This document shows positions 1 to 9,938 of a stretch of DNA of 64,000 bases, piece after piece (the stretch's first letter is position 1; each line of letters starts with the position of its first letter). The notes under the pieces were generated by a model. The model had not been told where the DNA came from. It ran no database searches and saw only the letters and a program-made list of their open reading frames with translations. The DNA lies in the NCBI RefSeq assembly GCF_005145045.1, contig NZ_CP039691.1, positions 1,004,001-1,068,000 of the forward strand, in the 5' to 3' direction. This stretch comes from Agrobacterium larrymoorei (GTDB lineage: Bacteria > Pseudomonadota > Alphaproteobacteria > Rhizobiales > Rhizobiaceae). Made by a program: the position numbers and the translations under genes.

Positions 1-1443
1 ATGAACGTAGAACTGGGCAACGCTGCGGAGGCGGCAGCCAAGGGATCCGCCAAGTCTGCATTCATCTCCACCTCCATCGCACTGGTGCTGGTTGCAGCCA
101 TTGCCATCATTGCCACGCTCCTGTCCTTCTTCCGCATAGCGCGCCCAATCGAGGACATTACGCGTTCCATGAACGCGCTGGCTTCGGGCGATACGGCCAG
201 TGAAATTCCGCACGGCGCACGCAAGGACGAGATCGGCGATATGGCCGCTGCCGTCGCGGTGTTCCGTCAAAATGCGCTGGAGCGTGAGCGTCTGGAGCAG
301 GAAGCGGAAGAAAGCCGCGATGCGAGCGAACAGCGCCGCATCGCGCGCGAAGAGCAGAAGGCACAGGAAGCAGCCGATGTTCAGTTTGCGGTGGATGGTT
401 TGGCCGATGGCCTGCGCCATCTTGCCGATGGCGACATGACCTTCCGCCTGAATACGCCTTTCGTTGGTCAGCTGGATGGCGTTCGGTTGAACTATAATGA
501 ATCGGTCGAGAAGCTTCAGACGGTTCTGCGCTCGGTTGGCGAGAATGCCCGGATGATCGATGCTGGTGCGAATGAAATCCGTTCGGCAACGGAGGACCTC
601 TCCAAGCGCACCGAGCAGCAGGCGGCATCCGTCGAGGAAACGGCGGCAGCACTGGAACAGGTGACGACTGCGGTAAAGGATTCCGCAGTGAAAGCTGGCG
701 AGGCCGGTGAACTGGTGACGCAGACCCGTGCCGGTGCCGAGCGTTCTGGCGAGGTGGTGCGCAAGGCCGTGGTTGCGATGGAAGAGATCGAGAAGTCTTC
801 GACCGAGATCAGCAGCATCATCGGTGTGATCGACGATATTGCCTTCCAGACCAACCTTCTTGCGCTGAACGCCGGTGTCGAAGCGGCGCGTGCGGGTGAG
901 GCGGGCAAGGGCTTTGCCGTGGTTGCGCAGGAAGTGCGTGAACTGGCCCAGCGTTCGGCAAGTGCTGCGCGCGAAATCAAGACCCTGATCACCAAATCGG
1001 GCGAGCAGGTTCGCGATGGCGTGGAACTGGTTGGCGAGACCGGACGTGCGCTTCAATCCATCGTATCCGAGGTTCAGGAAATCAACCGCAATGTGACCGC
1101 CATCGTAGGTTCGGCAAAGGAGCAGTCGACGGGTCTTTCGGAGATCAATTCCGCCGTCAACCAGATGGATCAGGGCACACAGCAGAACGCTTCCATGGTG
1201 GAAGAGACAAGTGCTGCAACCCACAGCCTCGCTGCACAGGCAGCCTCTCTCATGGCGCTGCTGGGACAGTTCAAGCTGGAGGGTGGCGCACAGATCCGCG
1301 CGGTGTCATCGCAAGGCCACCGCACTTCGGAAACCGCAAAGCCATCGCCTGCACGCGCGCTCGGTCAGCGGCTGGCTTCTGCCTTCACCTCGAAGGGATC
1401 GGCTGCGGTTGCCGTTTCGCAGGATAGCTGGACGGAATTCTGA
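1..1443 (+). CDS. Methyl-accepting chemotaxis protein, 5' end outside window
   Basis: Chemoreceptor that relays ligand binding to CheA/CheW at the inner membrane. The visible 480 residues begin just before a transmembrane segment (about residues 20-43), followed by a HAMP linker ([11 protein letters not shown]...) and a long cytoplasmic coiled coil. The conserved hairpin tip is clear ([20 protein letters not shown], near residues 285-304). The protein ends SWTEF, which fits the xWxxF pentapeptide that tethers CheR/CheB in some receptors. The periplasmic sensing domain and true start lie upstream, so the ligand class cannot be judged. A hairpin with a T-run follows 24 bases after the stop. Confidence 0.93.
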   Translation: MNVELGNAAEAAAKGSAKSAFISTSIALVLVAAIAIIATLLSFFRIARPIEDITRSMNALASGDTASEIPHGARKDEIGDMAAAVAVFRQNALERERLEQEAEESRDASEQRRIAREEQKAQEAADVQFAVDGLADGLRHLADGDMTFRLNTPFVGQLDGVRLNYNESVEKLQTVLRSVGENARMIDAGANEIRSATEDLSKRTEQQAASVEETAAALEQVTTAVKDSAVKAGEAGELVTQTRAGAERSGEVVRKAVVAMEEIEKSSTEISSIIGVIDDIAFQTNLLALNAGVEAARAGEAGKGFAVVAQEVRELAQRSASAAREIKTLITKSGEQVRDGVELVGETGRALQSIVSEVQEINRNVTAIVGSAKEQSTGLSEINSAVNQMDQGTQQNASMVEETSAATHSLAAQAASLMALLGQFKLEGGAQIRAVSSQGHRTSETAKPSPARALGQRLASAFTSKGSAAVAVSQDSWTEF

Positions 1444-1467
1444 TCGGTTCAAAGGAGTACCGTGTGG

Positions 1468-1495
1468 AAAGGCGGGAACATCTCCCGCCTTTTTT
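1468..1495 (+). terminator. Rho-independent terminator after the chemoreceptor gene
   Basis: The inverted repeat AAGGCGGGA / TCCCGCCTT is followed directly by a run of T. It lies inside any 5'-extended reading of the next ORF (GTG at 1462), which argues for the later ATG at 1570 as the start of the ABC transporter. Confidence 0.85.
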
Positions 1496-1569
1496 CATTT
1501 GAAGCCCATTACCAAAATATAATCCGCCGCGTTCTTTGCGACCTTCGAGAATCCGCCTATACCCTCAAT

Positions 1570-3438
1570 ATGATAATCACCCGTGTTTTCCGCTATTTTG
1601 AAAACTGGATCGAGCCCTTCGCCCGCAAGGACGATTTGAGGCCGCCGGAAGATACGTTTGCATTCATCTGGTTCTATCTGAAACAGGCCAAAGCGCCGTT
1701 CTTCGCCATGCTGGTTCTGGGTGGCCTGACTGCTGCCATCGAAGCTGCGCTGTTCTGGTTCGTCGGGCGGCTGGTGGATATTCTCTCGACCGTCAAACCG
1801 GGTGACGGCTGGTCCGGGCTTCTGGCGAGCCATGGCTATGAGCTGATCGGGATGCTGTTCCTGATTGCTGTCGTCCGCTTCATCGTGACCATGATAACGG
1901 CGCTGGTGGATCAGCAGATCATCACGCCCGGCTTCTACAATCTTGTGCGCTGGCAGTCCTACATGCATGTGGCGCGGCAATCGCTGACCTTCTTTCAGAA
2001 CGATTTTTCGGGGCGCATCGTCACCAAGGTATGGTCGGGCGGGCAGGCGGCGGGCGACCTTGTGACCTCGCTGATGGAAAGCGTCTGGTTTGTCGGCATC
2101 TACTCCGTTTCCATGCTTTTCCTGATCGGTGGTCTGGACTGGCGGCTTGCGGTTCTGGTGGTTGTCTGGGTCGGGATATTCGCGATGCTGGCGCGCTACT
2201 TCGTGCCGCGCATCCGCTTCCATTCCAAGGAAACCGCGGAAGCCGCCTCCATGCTTTCCGGGCGCATGGTGGATGCTTATAGCAACATTCAGACGCTGAG
2301 GCTTTTCGGCCGCGACGATGCCAATGACCGCTACATGCGGCAGGGCTTCGACATTTTCCAGCATGCGACGATGACCTTTACCCGCTTCATTACCGGGGTC
2401 CGGGCATCCATGGCGCTGCTTTCAGGCGTCATGATCACGTCCATGGCGGCGCTGTGTATCGATCTTTGGCTGGCGGGCAAGATCAGCTCGGGGGCGGTTG
2501 CCTTCACGCTGGCGCTGGTGCTGCGCCTCAACTTTCTGCTTGGCCGGTTGATGACGCAGTTCAACGGCATCATGCGCAATTTCGGCACGGTGCAGAATGC
2601 CGCCGAGCTTATTTCCCAGCCGATCGGTCTTGTGGATGCTGCCGACGCGCGACCCTTGACGGTAAAGACGCCGAGCGTTCATTTCCAGAATATCAGCTTC
2701 CATTACGGACGCGGCAAGGGTGTCATCGATCATCTCGATCTTGCGATTGCACCGGGCGAAAAGGTCGGCATCGTCGGGCGGTCCGGCGCGGGCAAGTCGA
2801 CGCTGGTCAATCTTCTCTTACGTTTCTACGATGTCGAGCAGGGGCGTATTCTCATCGATGGGCAGGATATCGCGCATGTGACGCAGGAGACGCTGCGCGC
2901 GCATATCGGCATGGTGACGCAGGATACCTCTCTGCTGCACCGCTCCATTCGCGATAACATCATGTTCGGGCGGATGGATGCCACCGAAGAGCAGCTGCGG
3001 GAGGCAACGCGCCGCGCCAAGGCGGATGACTTCATTGCCCGGCTGGAAGACCAGCGGGGACGCAAAGGTTTCGACGCGCATGTGGGCGAGCGCGGCGTGA
3101 AACTCTCCGGCGGCCAGTGCCAGCGCATCGCGATTGCCCGCGTGATGCTGAAGGACGCGCCGATCCTCATTCTCGACGAGGCGACATCTGCGCTGGATTC
3201 CGAAGTCGAGGCCGCGATCCAGAGCAATCTTGATGAATTGATGCACGGCAAGACCGTGCTCGCCATCGCACACCGGCTCTCCACCATCGCCGCACTCGAC
3301 CGGCTGGTGGTGATGGATGCGGGCCGCATCGTGGAGCAGGGCACGCATGGCGAGCTTGTCTCGCGCGGCGGGCTTTACGCGGAGCTTTGGGCACGCCAGT
3401 CCGGCGGGTTTCTGGATGCAGATGAGGCGGCGCAGTAG
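1570..3438 (+). CDS. ABC exporter, fused permease and ATPase
   Basis: Half-transporter of the lipid/multidrug exporter type (MsbA-like), expected to act as a homodimer in the inner membrane. The 622-residue protein has an N-terminal six-helix membrane domain (about 35-330) and a C-terminal ATPase: Walker A GRSGAGKST near 403-411, signature LSGGQCQR near 511, Walker B ILILDEATSALD near 531 and the H-loop AIAHRLST near 565. The signature carries Cys where most homologues have Arg (LSGGQRQR). The ATG at 1570 is preferred because a GTG start at 1462 would put a terminator hairpin inside the gene. The substrate cannot be read from sequence. Confidence 0.92.
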   Translation: MIITRVFRYFENWIEPFARKDDLRPPEDTFAFIWFYLKQAKAPFFAMLVLGGLTAAIEAALFWFVGRLVDILSTVKPGDGWSGLLASHGYELIGMLFLIAVVRFIVTMITALVDQQIITPGFYNLVRWQSYMHVARQSLTFFQNDFSGRIVTKVWSGGQAAGDLVTSLMESVWFVGIYSVSMLFLIGGLDWRLAVLVVVWVGIFAMLARYFVPRIRFHSKETAEAASMLSGRMVDAYSNIQTLRLFGRDDANDRYMRQGFDIFQHATMTFTRFITGVRASMALLSGVMITSMAALCIDLWLAGKISSGAVAFTLALVLRLNFLLGRLMTQFNGIMRNFGTVQNAAELISQPIGLVDAADARPLTVKTPSVHFQNISFHYGRGKGVIDHLDLAIAPGEKVGIVGRSGAGKSTLVNLLLRFYDVEQGRILIDGQDIAHVTQETLRAHIGMVTQDTSLLHRSIRDNIMFGRMDATEEQLREATRRAKADDFIARLEDQRGRKGFDAHVGERGVKLSGGQCQRIAIARVMLKDAPILILDEATSALDSEVEAAIQSNLDELMHGKTVLAIAHRLSTIAALDRLVVMDAGRIVEQGTHGELVSRGGLYAELWARQSGGFLDADEAAQ

Positions 3439-3473
3439 GGGGTGTTGCTTCTTACTCCGCCATCCTGGGCTTG

Positions 3474-3800
3474 TGCCACTGCTGTCTGGTTTAAACTTAT
3501 AGGTTAGTTTGGGGCGAGAACAGCTCCCCCACCCGTCACCCCGCACTTGATGCGGGGTCCAGCAGACGCGCGTCTGCGCGTCGAAGAAAGTTCTTTCAGA
3601 CCAAGGACTTGGTCTGACTGGATACCGGGTCAAGCCCGGTATGACGGAAGTGGGGTTGCGCCGTCGCCACCCTGCTCCAAACGCGGTCAAAGGGCGTGCC
3701 AAGCGGATTTCAAGGATGGAACTTCAATGCATTCAAAGCCTTGCCCCGCATCCGCACATTTAAACTAAACAGCAGCGGGACACGCCCGAGGAGGGTGGAA
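3474..3800 (+). repeat. Dispersed mosaic intergenic repeat, copy A
   Basis: Non-coding stretch built of small palindromes, including CACCCCGCACTTGATGCGGGG, a CGCGCGTCTGCGCG block, CAGACCAAGGACTTGGTCTG and ATACCGGGTCAAGCCCGGTAT. The same blocks in the same order recur at about 41486-41890 (same orientation) and 36740-37000 (opposite orientation). It fills the gap between the ABC transporter and the convergent EEP gene. Confidence 0.85.
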
Positions 3801-3903
3801 CCGCTGAACTACCCGACGTGGAAATTGTACAGGAATGCCTGTCGATTTAAACCGCACGGTATTGCGCAAAGACGCAAGTGGTGCGGTCTCCCTCGCAACA
3901 ACA

Positions 3904-4902
3904 TCACCGCGCCGAAATCATAAAATCCGCAACCAGCCCATAATGGTTCGACCCCAGAGCCTCCGGCAATCGCTCAAGCTTAACCAGTGTCGCAGGCTTT
4001 CGCGCAAAAACATGGTCTATGGCGATGCCGAATTTTCCGGCCTCTACCGGCCATGTCGCCGGCTCCCATTGCGCTTTCATCAGGCCTGTGGTCTGGAGAA
4101 AATTGCGCATGTCCGGCACGATACTTGCGGAATTGAAGTCGCCGCCGAGGATGAGGGGGCCGGTCGTGCCGTTCAGGGTTCGGGCAAGACGGCGCAATTC
4201 GTTGTTGTGGTATTCATCGAAATAGGGCTTTGCCAGATGCGCTTGGGCGAGCGTCATCGGCACGCCATCGAAATCGATTGTCGCAACGCCGATGCGGTCG
4301 CGGCTGACATAGCTGAGGCTGCCGATCTTTGCATCGTTCAGCGGGCGCTTTGAAAGCATCAGGAGATCGCAGGATGGCGTACCGGTGCCGCAGCCGAGGC
4401 GATAAGGGTAGGTTTGTTGCAGCCGGGGCAGAACATCGATCAATGCCGCAGCCTCCATCACGTAAACCACGTCCGCATTCGATGCGAGAATCGTATCCGC
4501 GATTGATTCGGCATTGGCGCGATTTTCCATCAGCACGTTGAAGGACAGAAGCCGGAAGGATTTGGCGCTTTCTGAAAACTGACCGTCCGTCGAAAATTCG
4601 TGGTGCATGTAAATGGCATGTGCGCCGAGCAGAAACGACCAGACGAACAGCACTGCGAAAATGCGCGCACGCAGCGCCAGCAGGCAAATAAGAGAGAGCG
4701 TGCCTGCGGCAAGCGCGATGTGAAGCTGGAAGCTGTTGACGAAGGCGAGCAGCCAGAAATCTTTTAAATATCGGACGCTTATGGAAAAAAGTGCTGCGAT
4801 GAGCGCAGCTGAGGCGATGCAGGTGAGCCGTGCTTTCACGCTTAAATTCCCGTCTCTTCGCTCTCCCGCGTGTCGATTAGCACGCGGCTGCGTGCCGCAC
4901 AA
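3904..4902 (-). CDS. Membrane-anchored endonuclease/exonuclease/phosphatase-family protein
   Basis: Member of the EEP metallo-phosphodiesterase superfamily, which includes DNase I-like enzymes and VanJ-type lipid phosphatases. The N-terminal third has about three hydrophobic segments (roughly residues 26-45, 50-75 and 80-98). The catalytic fold begins at [11 protein letters not shown], then VVYVMEA (metal-binding Glu), [11 protein letters not shown] (Asp-Asn pair) and a terminal [11 protein letters not shown] containing the catalytic SxH. The membrane anchor suggests hydrolysis of an envelope substrate, but that is inference. The start is uncertain: an internal start near VKARLT (about 20 residues in) is possible. 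It converges on repeat copy A. Confidence 0.8.
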   Translation of the reverse strand: MCGTQPRANRHAGERRDGNLSVKARLTCIASAALIAALFSISVRYLKDFWLLAFVNSFQLHIALAAGTLSLICLLALRARIFAVLFVWSFLLGAHAIYMHHEFSTDGQFSESAKSFRLLSFNVLMENRANAESIADTILASNADVVYVMEAAALIDVLPRLQQTYPYRLGCGTGTPSCDLLMLSKRPLNDAKIGSLSYVSRDRIGVATIDFDGVPMTLAQAHLAKPYFDEYHNNELRRLARTLNGTTGPLILGGDFNSASIVPDMRNFLQTTGLMKAQWEPATWPVEAGKFGIAIDHVFARKPATLVKLERLPEALGSNHYGLVADFMISAR

Positions 4903-5148
4903 TGTTGCACGATGGCCAGCCGGGCGGGAAAAGGGACGAAAAAATTGCCGAGCAAGGCGAAATTACGGCAGCTTTGTGAGCTTTCCTCTTGCCAAGGTCG
5001 GGCATATTTTGCGATCACACATATCAAGCGCGATTTCGTCTTCGCGCAGTATGACCGAGACCTTGGGGATGGAGTTTGTCTTGGATCAAATCATAGCGGG
5101 AGGACTCATGCGATTTTCAACAAAATTAGCGCAGAGGATGGTGTAGCG

Positions 5149-5727
5149 GTGAGCGAGCACGTAAATGACCATGACGCTTCGGGTGAACCCACTCGTCGCG
5201 ATTTTCTTTATCTTGTAACGGGTATGGCGGGTGCTGTCGGCGCTGCTGCCGTGGCCTGGCCCTTCATTGACCAAATGCGTCCCGATGCTTCCACGCTTGC
5301 GCTTGCCTCCATCGAGGTCAACGTTGCCAGTGTCGAACCTGGCATGTCCCTGACCGTGAAGTGGCGCGGTAAGCCGATTTTCATTCGCAACCGCACCGAA
5401 AAGGAAATTCAGGAGGCCAACGCCGTTCAGTTGACCGATCTGAAGGACCCCGTTGCCCGCAATGCCAACCTGGCGGATGACGCGAAGGCGACCGATATCG
5501 ACCGTTCTGCCGGACAGGGCAAGGAAAACTGGATCGTCATGATCGGCTCCTGCACCCATCTCGGCTGCGTTCCGCTCGGCCAGTCCGGCGATTTCGGCGG
5601 ATGGTTCTGTCCCTGCCATGGCTCGCACTACGATACGGCGGGCCGCATTCGCAAAGGTCCGGCGCCGGAAAACCTGCATATTCCGACCTTCGCATTCACA
5701 TCCGATACCGTGATCAGAATCGGATAA
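5149..5727 (+). CDS. petA: Ubiquinol-cytochrome c reductase, Rieske iron-sulfur subunit
   Basis: Rieske [2Fe-2S] subunit of the cytochrome bc1 complex, which takes electrons from ubiquinol and passes them to cytochrome c1 on the periplasmic side. At 192 residues it has the usual length. The N-terminus carries a twin-arginine type signal/anchor ([11 protein letters not shown] plus a hydrophobic stretch), and the cluster-binding boxes CTHLGC (135-140) and CPCHGSH (154-160) are intact. The GTG at 5149 is chosen because it follows an AGAGGA box and gives the expected length; the frame is open upstream to 4870 without family resemblance. First gene of petABC, 13 bp before petB. Confidence 0.96.
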   Translation: MSEHVNDHDASGEPTRRDFLYLVTGMAGAVGAAAVAWPFIDQMRPDASTLALASIEVNVASVEPGMSLTVKWRGKPIFIRNRTEKEIQEANAVQLTDLKDPVARNANLADDAKATDIDRSAGQGKENWIVMIGSCTHLGCVPLGQSGDFGGWFCPCHGSHYDTAGRIRKGPAPENLHIPTFAFTSDTVIRIG

Positions 5728-5740
5728 GGGGACATATGAA

Positions 5741-7027
5741 ATGAGTGGTCATTCCAGTTACCAGCCCTCGACCGGTATCGAAAGATGGGTCGATTCCAGG
5801 CTTCCGCTGCCGCGCATGATCTATGACAGCTTCATAGCTTACCCGGTTCCGCGCAATCTGAACTACGCCTACACCTTCGGCGCGATGCTTGCCGTCATGC
5901 TGATCGTGCAGATCCTGACCGGCGTCGTGCTGGCCATGCATTATGCCGCCGAAACCACCGTCGCCTTCGTCTCCGTCGAAAAGATCATGCGTGACGTGAA
6001 CCACGGCTGGCTTCTGCGCTACATGCATGCCAACGGTGCGTCCTTCTTCTTTATCGCGGTTTATCTGCACATCGCCCGCGGTCTCTATTACGGCTCCTAT
6101 AAGGCTCCGCGGGAAATCCTCTGGATTCTCGGCTGCGTCATCTTCCTTCTGATGATGGCGGCGGGCTTCATGGGTTACGTTCTGCCCTGGGGCCAGATGT
6201 CCTTCTGGGGTGCGACGGTTATCACCGGCTTCTTTACGGCCTTTCCTGCTGTGGGTGAGTGGATCCAGCAGTTCCTGCTCGGTGGCTTTGCCGTCGACCA
6301 GCCGACGCTGAACCGCTTCTTCGCGCTGCATTACCTGCTGCCGTTCATGATTGCCGGTGTCGTCATCCTGCACATCTGGGCGCTGCACGTCACGGGCCAG
6401 ACGAACCCGACGGGCGTCGAAGTGAAGAGCAAGACGGACACGGTTCCGTTCACGCCTTATGCTACGCTCAAGGATGCGCTCGGCGTTGCCGTGTTCCTGC
6501 TCGCCTATGCGTGGTTCGTGTTTTACATGCCGAACTTCCTTGGCCACCCGGACAACTACATCATGGCGGACCCGCTGAAGACCCCGGCGCACATCGTGCC
6601 TGAGTGGTACTTCCTGCCGTTCTACGCCATGCTGCGCGCCATTACCTTCAATGTCGGCCCCATCGATTCCAAGCTCGGCGGCGTTCTGGTGATGTTCGGT
6701 GCCATCGTGGTGCTGTTCTTCCTGCCCTGGCTCGATACGTCCAAGGTTCGTTCCGCGGTTTATCGCCCATGGTACAAGCTGTTCTTCTGGATTTTCGTGG
6801 CCAATGCCATCATGCTTGGCTGGCTCGGTTCGCGTCAGCCTTCCGATCTGTTCGTCACGATGTCGCAGCTGGGTACGCTCTATTACTTCGGTTTCTTCCT
6901 CATCATCATGCCTCTTCTCGGCCTGTTCGAGACGCCAAGGCGCATTCCGAATTCGATCACCGAGGCCGTTCTTGAAAAGAACAAGGCCAAGGCCGGGACT
7001 GCCGCGCCTGCGGCCGTCAAGATCTGA
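5741..7027 (+). CDS. petB: Ubiquinol-cytochrome c reductase, cytochrome b subunit
   Basis: Integral membrane, di-heme subunit of the bc1 complex that carries both quinone sites. Its 428 residues include the N-terminal four-helix heme bundle, conserved HANGASFFF and [18 protein letters not shown], the quinol-oxidation site PEWYF in the C-terminal half, and eight or so membrane helices. It sits 13 bp downstream of petA and its stop abuts the leader of petC, so the three genes should be co-transcribed. Nothing is missing compared with the alphaproteobacterial family. Confidence 0.97.
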   Translation: MSGHSSYQPSTGIERWVDSRLPLPRMIYDSFIAYPVPRNLNYAYTFGAMLAVMLIVQILTGVVLAMHYAAETTVAFVSVEKIMRDVNHGWLLRYMHANGASFFFIAVYLHIARGLYYGSYKAPREILWILGCVIFLLMMAAGFMGYVLPWGQMSFWGATVITGFFTAFPAVGEWIQQFLLGGFAVDQPTLNRFFALHYLLPFMIAGVVILHIWALHVTGQTNPTGVEVKSKTDTVPFTPYATLKDALGVAVFLLAYAWFVFYMPNFLGHPDNYIMADPLKTPAHIVPEWYFLPFYAMLRAITFNVGPIDSKLGGVLVMFGAIVVLFFLPWLDTSKVRSAVYRPWYKLFFWIFVANAIMLGWLGSRQPSDLFVTMSQLGTLYYFGFFLIIMPLLGLFETPRRIPNSITEAVLEKNKAKAGTAAPAAVKI

Positions 7028-7048
7028 GTGCGAGAGAGGATAATGACA

Positions 7049-7933
7049 ATGAAGAAGCTTGTAACGGGCATCGCGCTCATTGCCGCTCTCGGCGGGTTTA
7101 CTGCGGCGTCGGCGCAGGAAGGTCATGGCGATCTTGCAGCCCAGACGGAACATGCGATTGCGGGTGGGCACTTTCCCATTCTGAAGCCGCATGAGGAAAA
7201 GTGGTCCTTTGCCGGTCCATTCGGCAAGTATGACAAGGCCCAGCTTCAGCGCGGCCTCAAGGTGTACAAGGAAGTCTGTTCCGCCTGCCACTCCATGAGC
7301 CTCGTTTCCTTCCGCACGCTGGAAGATCTCGGCTACTCGGAAGATCAGGTGAAGGCTTTCGCTGCGGAATATGAAGTGCAGGATGGCCCTAACGCCGATG
7401 GTGAAATGTTCACCCGCAAGGCGGTTCCGTCCGACCACTTCCCGTCGCCGTTCCCCAATAAGGAAGCGGCGGCAGCATCAAACGGCGGCGCGGCTCCTCC
7501 GGACATGTCGCTGCTTGCCAAGGCACGTGGCGTCGAACGCGGCTTCCCGCAATTCGTTTTCGACATGATCCCCATTGTCGGCGGTTATCAGGAAGGCGGC
7601 CCGGATTACATCCACGCGCTGCTGACCGGATATCAGGACCCGCCAGCCGGTGTCGAAGTGGCTGAAGGCACGCACTTCAACCCTTATTTCGTCAGCGCAT
7701 CCGCCCTGAAGATGGCCCCGCCGATCAGCGCCGATCAGGTGACCTATGACGATGGTGCACCGCAGACGGTCGAGCAGTACTCGCACGACGTCGCCGCCTT
7801 CCTGATGTGGGCCGCCGAGCCGCATCTGGAAGAACGCAAACGCACCGGCTTCATGGTCATCGTTTTCCTGCTTATCTTCACCGGGCTACTCTACCTGACG
7901 AAAAAGTCGGTTTACGCTCGCAAGGAACATTGA
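7049..7933 (+). CDS. petC: Cytochrome c1 of the bc1 complex
   Basis: Membrane-anchored c-type cytochrome that passes electrons from the Rieske protein to soluble or membrane cytochrome c. A cleavable Sec signal (KKLVTGIALIAALGG...ASAQ) is followed by the heme motif CSACH (77-81) and a C-terminal anchor helix (VIVFLLIFTGLLYL). Three in-frame starts exist (7028, 7043, 7049); 7049 is preferred because the AGAGAGGA box at 7033-7040 lies 8 bases ahead of it. In some bacteria b and c1 are made as one polypeptide; here petB and petC are separate. A hairpin terminator follows. Confidence 0.95.
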   Translation: MKKLVTGIALIAALGGFTAASAQEGHGDLAAQTEHAIAGGHFPILKPHEEKWSFAGPFGKYDKAQLQRGLKVYKEVCSACHSMSLVSFRTLEDLGYSEDQVKAFAAEYEVQDGPNADGEMFTRKAVPSDHFPSPFPNKEAAAASNGGAAPPDMSLLAKARGVERGFPQFVFDMIPIVGGYQEGGPDYIHALLTGYQDPPAGVEVAEGTHFNPYFVSASALKMAPPISADQVTYDDGAPQTVEQYSHDVAAFLMWAAEPHLEERKRTGFMVIVFLLIFTGLLYLTKKSVYARKEH

Positions 7934-7957
7934 GCGAAAGCTTTTGGACTGAATGAT

Positions 7958-7989
7958 GGGCTCCCGCGTTTCCGCGCGGGGGCCTTTTT
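7958..7989 (+). terminator. Terminator of petABC
   Basis: GC-rich imperfect inverted repeat GGGCTCCCGCG / CGCGCGGGGGCC followed by TTTTT, 24 bases after the petC stop. Confidence 0.75.
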
Positions 7990-8131
7990 GCTTATTCAAC
8001 AGCATTTTGTTGTTTTAAGATTTGCGCTCGCGTCAACCAGTTGCTGATGACGGTGTTTTTGCTTGGTATGAAGTGACCGAGTTGATAAGGTCGGCTGACA
8101 TTCAATCCACTCCATCACATCTGGACCTCTT

Positions 8132-8674
8132 ATGACCGTTATTGCTTCGGAGCTTGCTGCTGCCATTCGTTCCATTTCCGACTATCCGAAGCCGGGAATC
8201 ATCTTCCGCGATATCACAACCCTTCTCGGTAATCCGCGCGCCTTCCGCCGCGCTGTCGATGAGCTGGTACAGCCCTATGCGGGCACCAAGATCGACAAGA
8301 TTGCGGGTATGGAAGCGCGTGGCTTCATTCTGGGCGGTGCCGTCGCTCACCAGCTTTCGGCTGGTTTCGTGCCGATCCGCAAGAAGGGCAAGCTGCCGCA
8401 CACCACGGTTCGCGTCGCCTACAGCCTCGAATACGGCGTGGATGAAATGGAAATGCACGTCGACGCCGTGCAGCCCGGTGAAAAGGTCATTCTGGTGGAC
8501 GATCTGATCGCAACGGGTGGAACGGCGGAAGGCGCCGTCAAGCTGCTGCGCCAGATGGGTGCCGAAATCGTCTCCGCCTGCTTCGTCATCGACCTGCCGG
8601 ATTTGGGCGGGCGCAAGAAGCTGGAAGATCTGGGCGTGGAAGTGCGCACGCTGGTTGAATTTTCGGGGCACTAA
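8132..8674 (+). CDS. apt: Adenine phosphoribosyltransferase
   Basis: Cytosolic purine-salvage enzyme converting adenine and PRPP to AMP and pyrophosphate. The 180-residue protein has the family length. The PRPP-binding loop [16 protein letters not shown] is complete, and the N-terminal [13 protein letters not shown] and [11 protein letters not shown] stretches are characteristic of Apt. It stands 198 bp after petC behind a terminator, so it probably has its own promoter in 7990-8131. Confidence 0.96.
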   Translation: MTVIASELAAAIRSISDYPKPGIIFRDITTLLGNPRAFRRAVDELVQPYAGTKIDKIAGMEARGFILGGAVAHQLSAGFVPIRKKGKLPHTTVRVAYSLEYGVDEMEMHVDAVQPGEKVILVDDLIATGGTAEGAVKLLRQMGAEIVSACFVIDLPDLGGRKKLEDLGVEVRTLVEFSGH

Positions 8675-8737
8675 TAGCCAATATTGAGACTGAAGTCCTT
8701 GCTCTGGCTTTGCTGAAGAGCGGAAGAGAGATTGCCT

Positions 8738-9460
8738 GTGCAAAAGCTGAAAGATTTCAAGACCTGGCTGTTTCGCCTTGTTCGATACACCGTCACACAG
8801 CCCAAACCTTGGAGCGATCCTGCTCTCAATGGGCGCAGCGTTATGGTCGTCGGTTCGGCGCCCAAGTCTACAAAGCCAGCTGACTTCGGTCCTTCCTATC
8901 TGGTCATTTCGATCAATGCTTCGCAGATCGTTGCGAGGGAATGGGGCGTCGAAAAGCCTGATATGACGTTGATGATGTTCCACCAGATCGAGGGCAAGTA
9001 CAAGAACGCACAGGAAGTTCGCCGGGTTTTGAACGGCGAAAGAACCGGGCATCTCTATCTGCTTTTATGGCGGCACGATCTCAAGCGGCTGAAAGAAGGC
9101 CTGAAGCGGATCAACTACGGCTATGATCAGTTGTCGATTGTCGACCGCTACAGCCGAGTCGCACTTGTGCGCGCCATGACGGGTAAGCTGAATTTCGAGA
9201 TTGGCCCTGAATCGAAGTATTCTAACGGTATTATCGGCGTAATGCTGGCGCTTCACAGTGGCGCGCAGCGGGTTGTGATCTCCGGCATCAATCCCGCATC
9301 GACTGGTCATATCTATAACGCCGAAAACCTGCATCGAAAGCATAGCGGACCCGATATGGATGCTTTGCGCCATATGCAGAAACTTGGCTTACCGGTCTAC
9401 ACTGCGGATCCAGAGGTTGCCAAAGCGACAGGGTTGCCGCTCTGGACGGGCGAGGCTTGA
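8738..9460 (+). CDS. Conserved protein of unknown function, transferase-like
   Basis: I do not recognise this 240-residue protein with confidence. After a basic N-terminus it has a short beta-strand plus glycine motif (SVMVVGSAPKST), then LVISINASQ, a central Lys/Arg-rich part (RHDLKRLKEGLKR), and a second glycine-containing stretch SNGIIGVMLALHSGAQRVVISGIN. The pattern GSAPS..ISIN..., with a later SxG and GI(N/D)P, recalls small bacterial sialyltransferase-like or DUF115-like glycosyltransferases, so sugar-nucleotide binding is plausible but not shown. GTG at 8738 has a GAAGAGAG box 7 bases upstream; a TTG at 8732 is the alternative. It sits 63 bp behind apt and may be co-transcribed. Confidence 0.55.
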   Translation: MQKLKDFKTWLFRLVRYTVTQPKPWSDPALNGRSVMVVGSAPKSTKPADFGPSYLVISINASQIVAREWGVEKPDMTLMMFHQIEGKYKNAQEVRRVLNGERTGHLYLLLWRHDLKRLKEGLKRINYGYDQLSIVDRYSRVALVRAMTGKLNFEIGPESKYSNGIIGVMLALHSGAQRVVISGINPASTGHIYNAENLHRKHSGPDMDALRHMQKLGLPVYTADPEVAKATGLPLWTGEA

Positions 9461-9470
9461 GAGGCGATTT

Positions 9471-9938
9471 TTACTCGAACTCCAGAACCTTGCTTTCGAA
9501 GCTCACGACCGGTTGGCCGTGTTGATTGATGCCTTCGTTCAGCGTCGTGTTCAGCAGCAGTCCGGGGCGTGATGCGAGCGGGCGTGACGCGAGAAGCGTG
9601 GCGTAATATATCACATCATCTCCCGCATAGACCGGGCGGAGCCATTTCAGATTGCTGAAGCCGGGGGAAGGGCCGAGCTTGGGGGGCGCGATTCCTTCCG
9701 CCTGCAAGCGTTTCACCTCTTTGACCCAGTAATCGAGGAAGCATCTCATCCATGTCGCACTGGTCTGCCAACCGGAGGCGCACAGGCCTTCGAAAACCGA
9801 GCTTCTGGCCTCCTCTTCACTGAGATGAAACGGCTGGGGATCGAATTTCTCTGCATAGCGGGTGATGGATTCGGCTGAGAAATGAACGGTGCCGAGTTCC
9901 AGACGCTGGCCGAGCGGGTAGAGTTCTGTGAACTTCAT
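9471..9938 (-). CDS. MaoC-family hotdog dehydratase (second of a tandem pair)
   Basis: Single-hotdog MaoC-like protein (155 residues) of the (R)-specific enoyl-CoA hydratase superfamily. The conserved D-x(4)-H element is visible in KFDPQPFHLSEEEAR, followed by the hotdog helix GLCASGWQTSATWMRC. Start ATG at 9938 overlaps the stop of the upstream paralogue by four bases (ATGA), pointing to translational coupling and perhaps a heteromeric enzyme. The substrate is not evident. Confidence 0.85.
   Translation of the reverse strand: MKFTELYPLGQRLELGTVHFSAESITRYAEKFDPQPFHLSEEEARSSVFEGLCASGWQTSATWMRCFLDYWVKEVKRLQAEGIAPPKLGPSPGFSNLKWLRPVYAGDDVIYYATLLASRPLASRPGLLLNTTLNEGINQHGQPVVSFESKVLEFE

Noticed and set aside
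1462..1569. N-terminal extension of the ABC transporter to a GTG at 1462
   Set aside because: It would place a strong terminator inside the coding region; the ATG at 1570 gives a natural N-terminus.
5714..7438. Long open frame on the minus strand across petB and petC
   Set aside because: It is antisense to well-recognised bc1 genes, has charged low-complexity content (many His, Arg, Asp, Gln) and no family resemblance; a shadow of high-GC codon bias.
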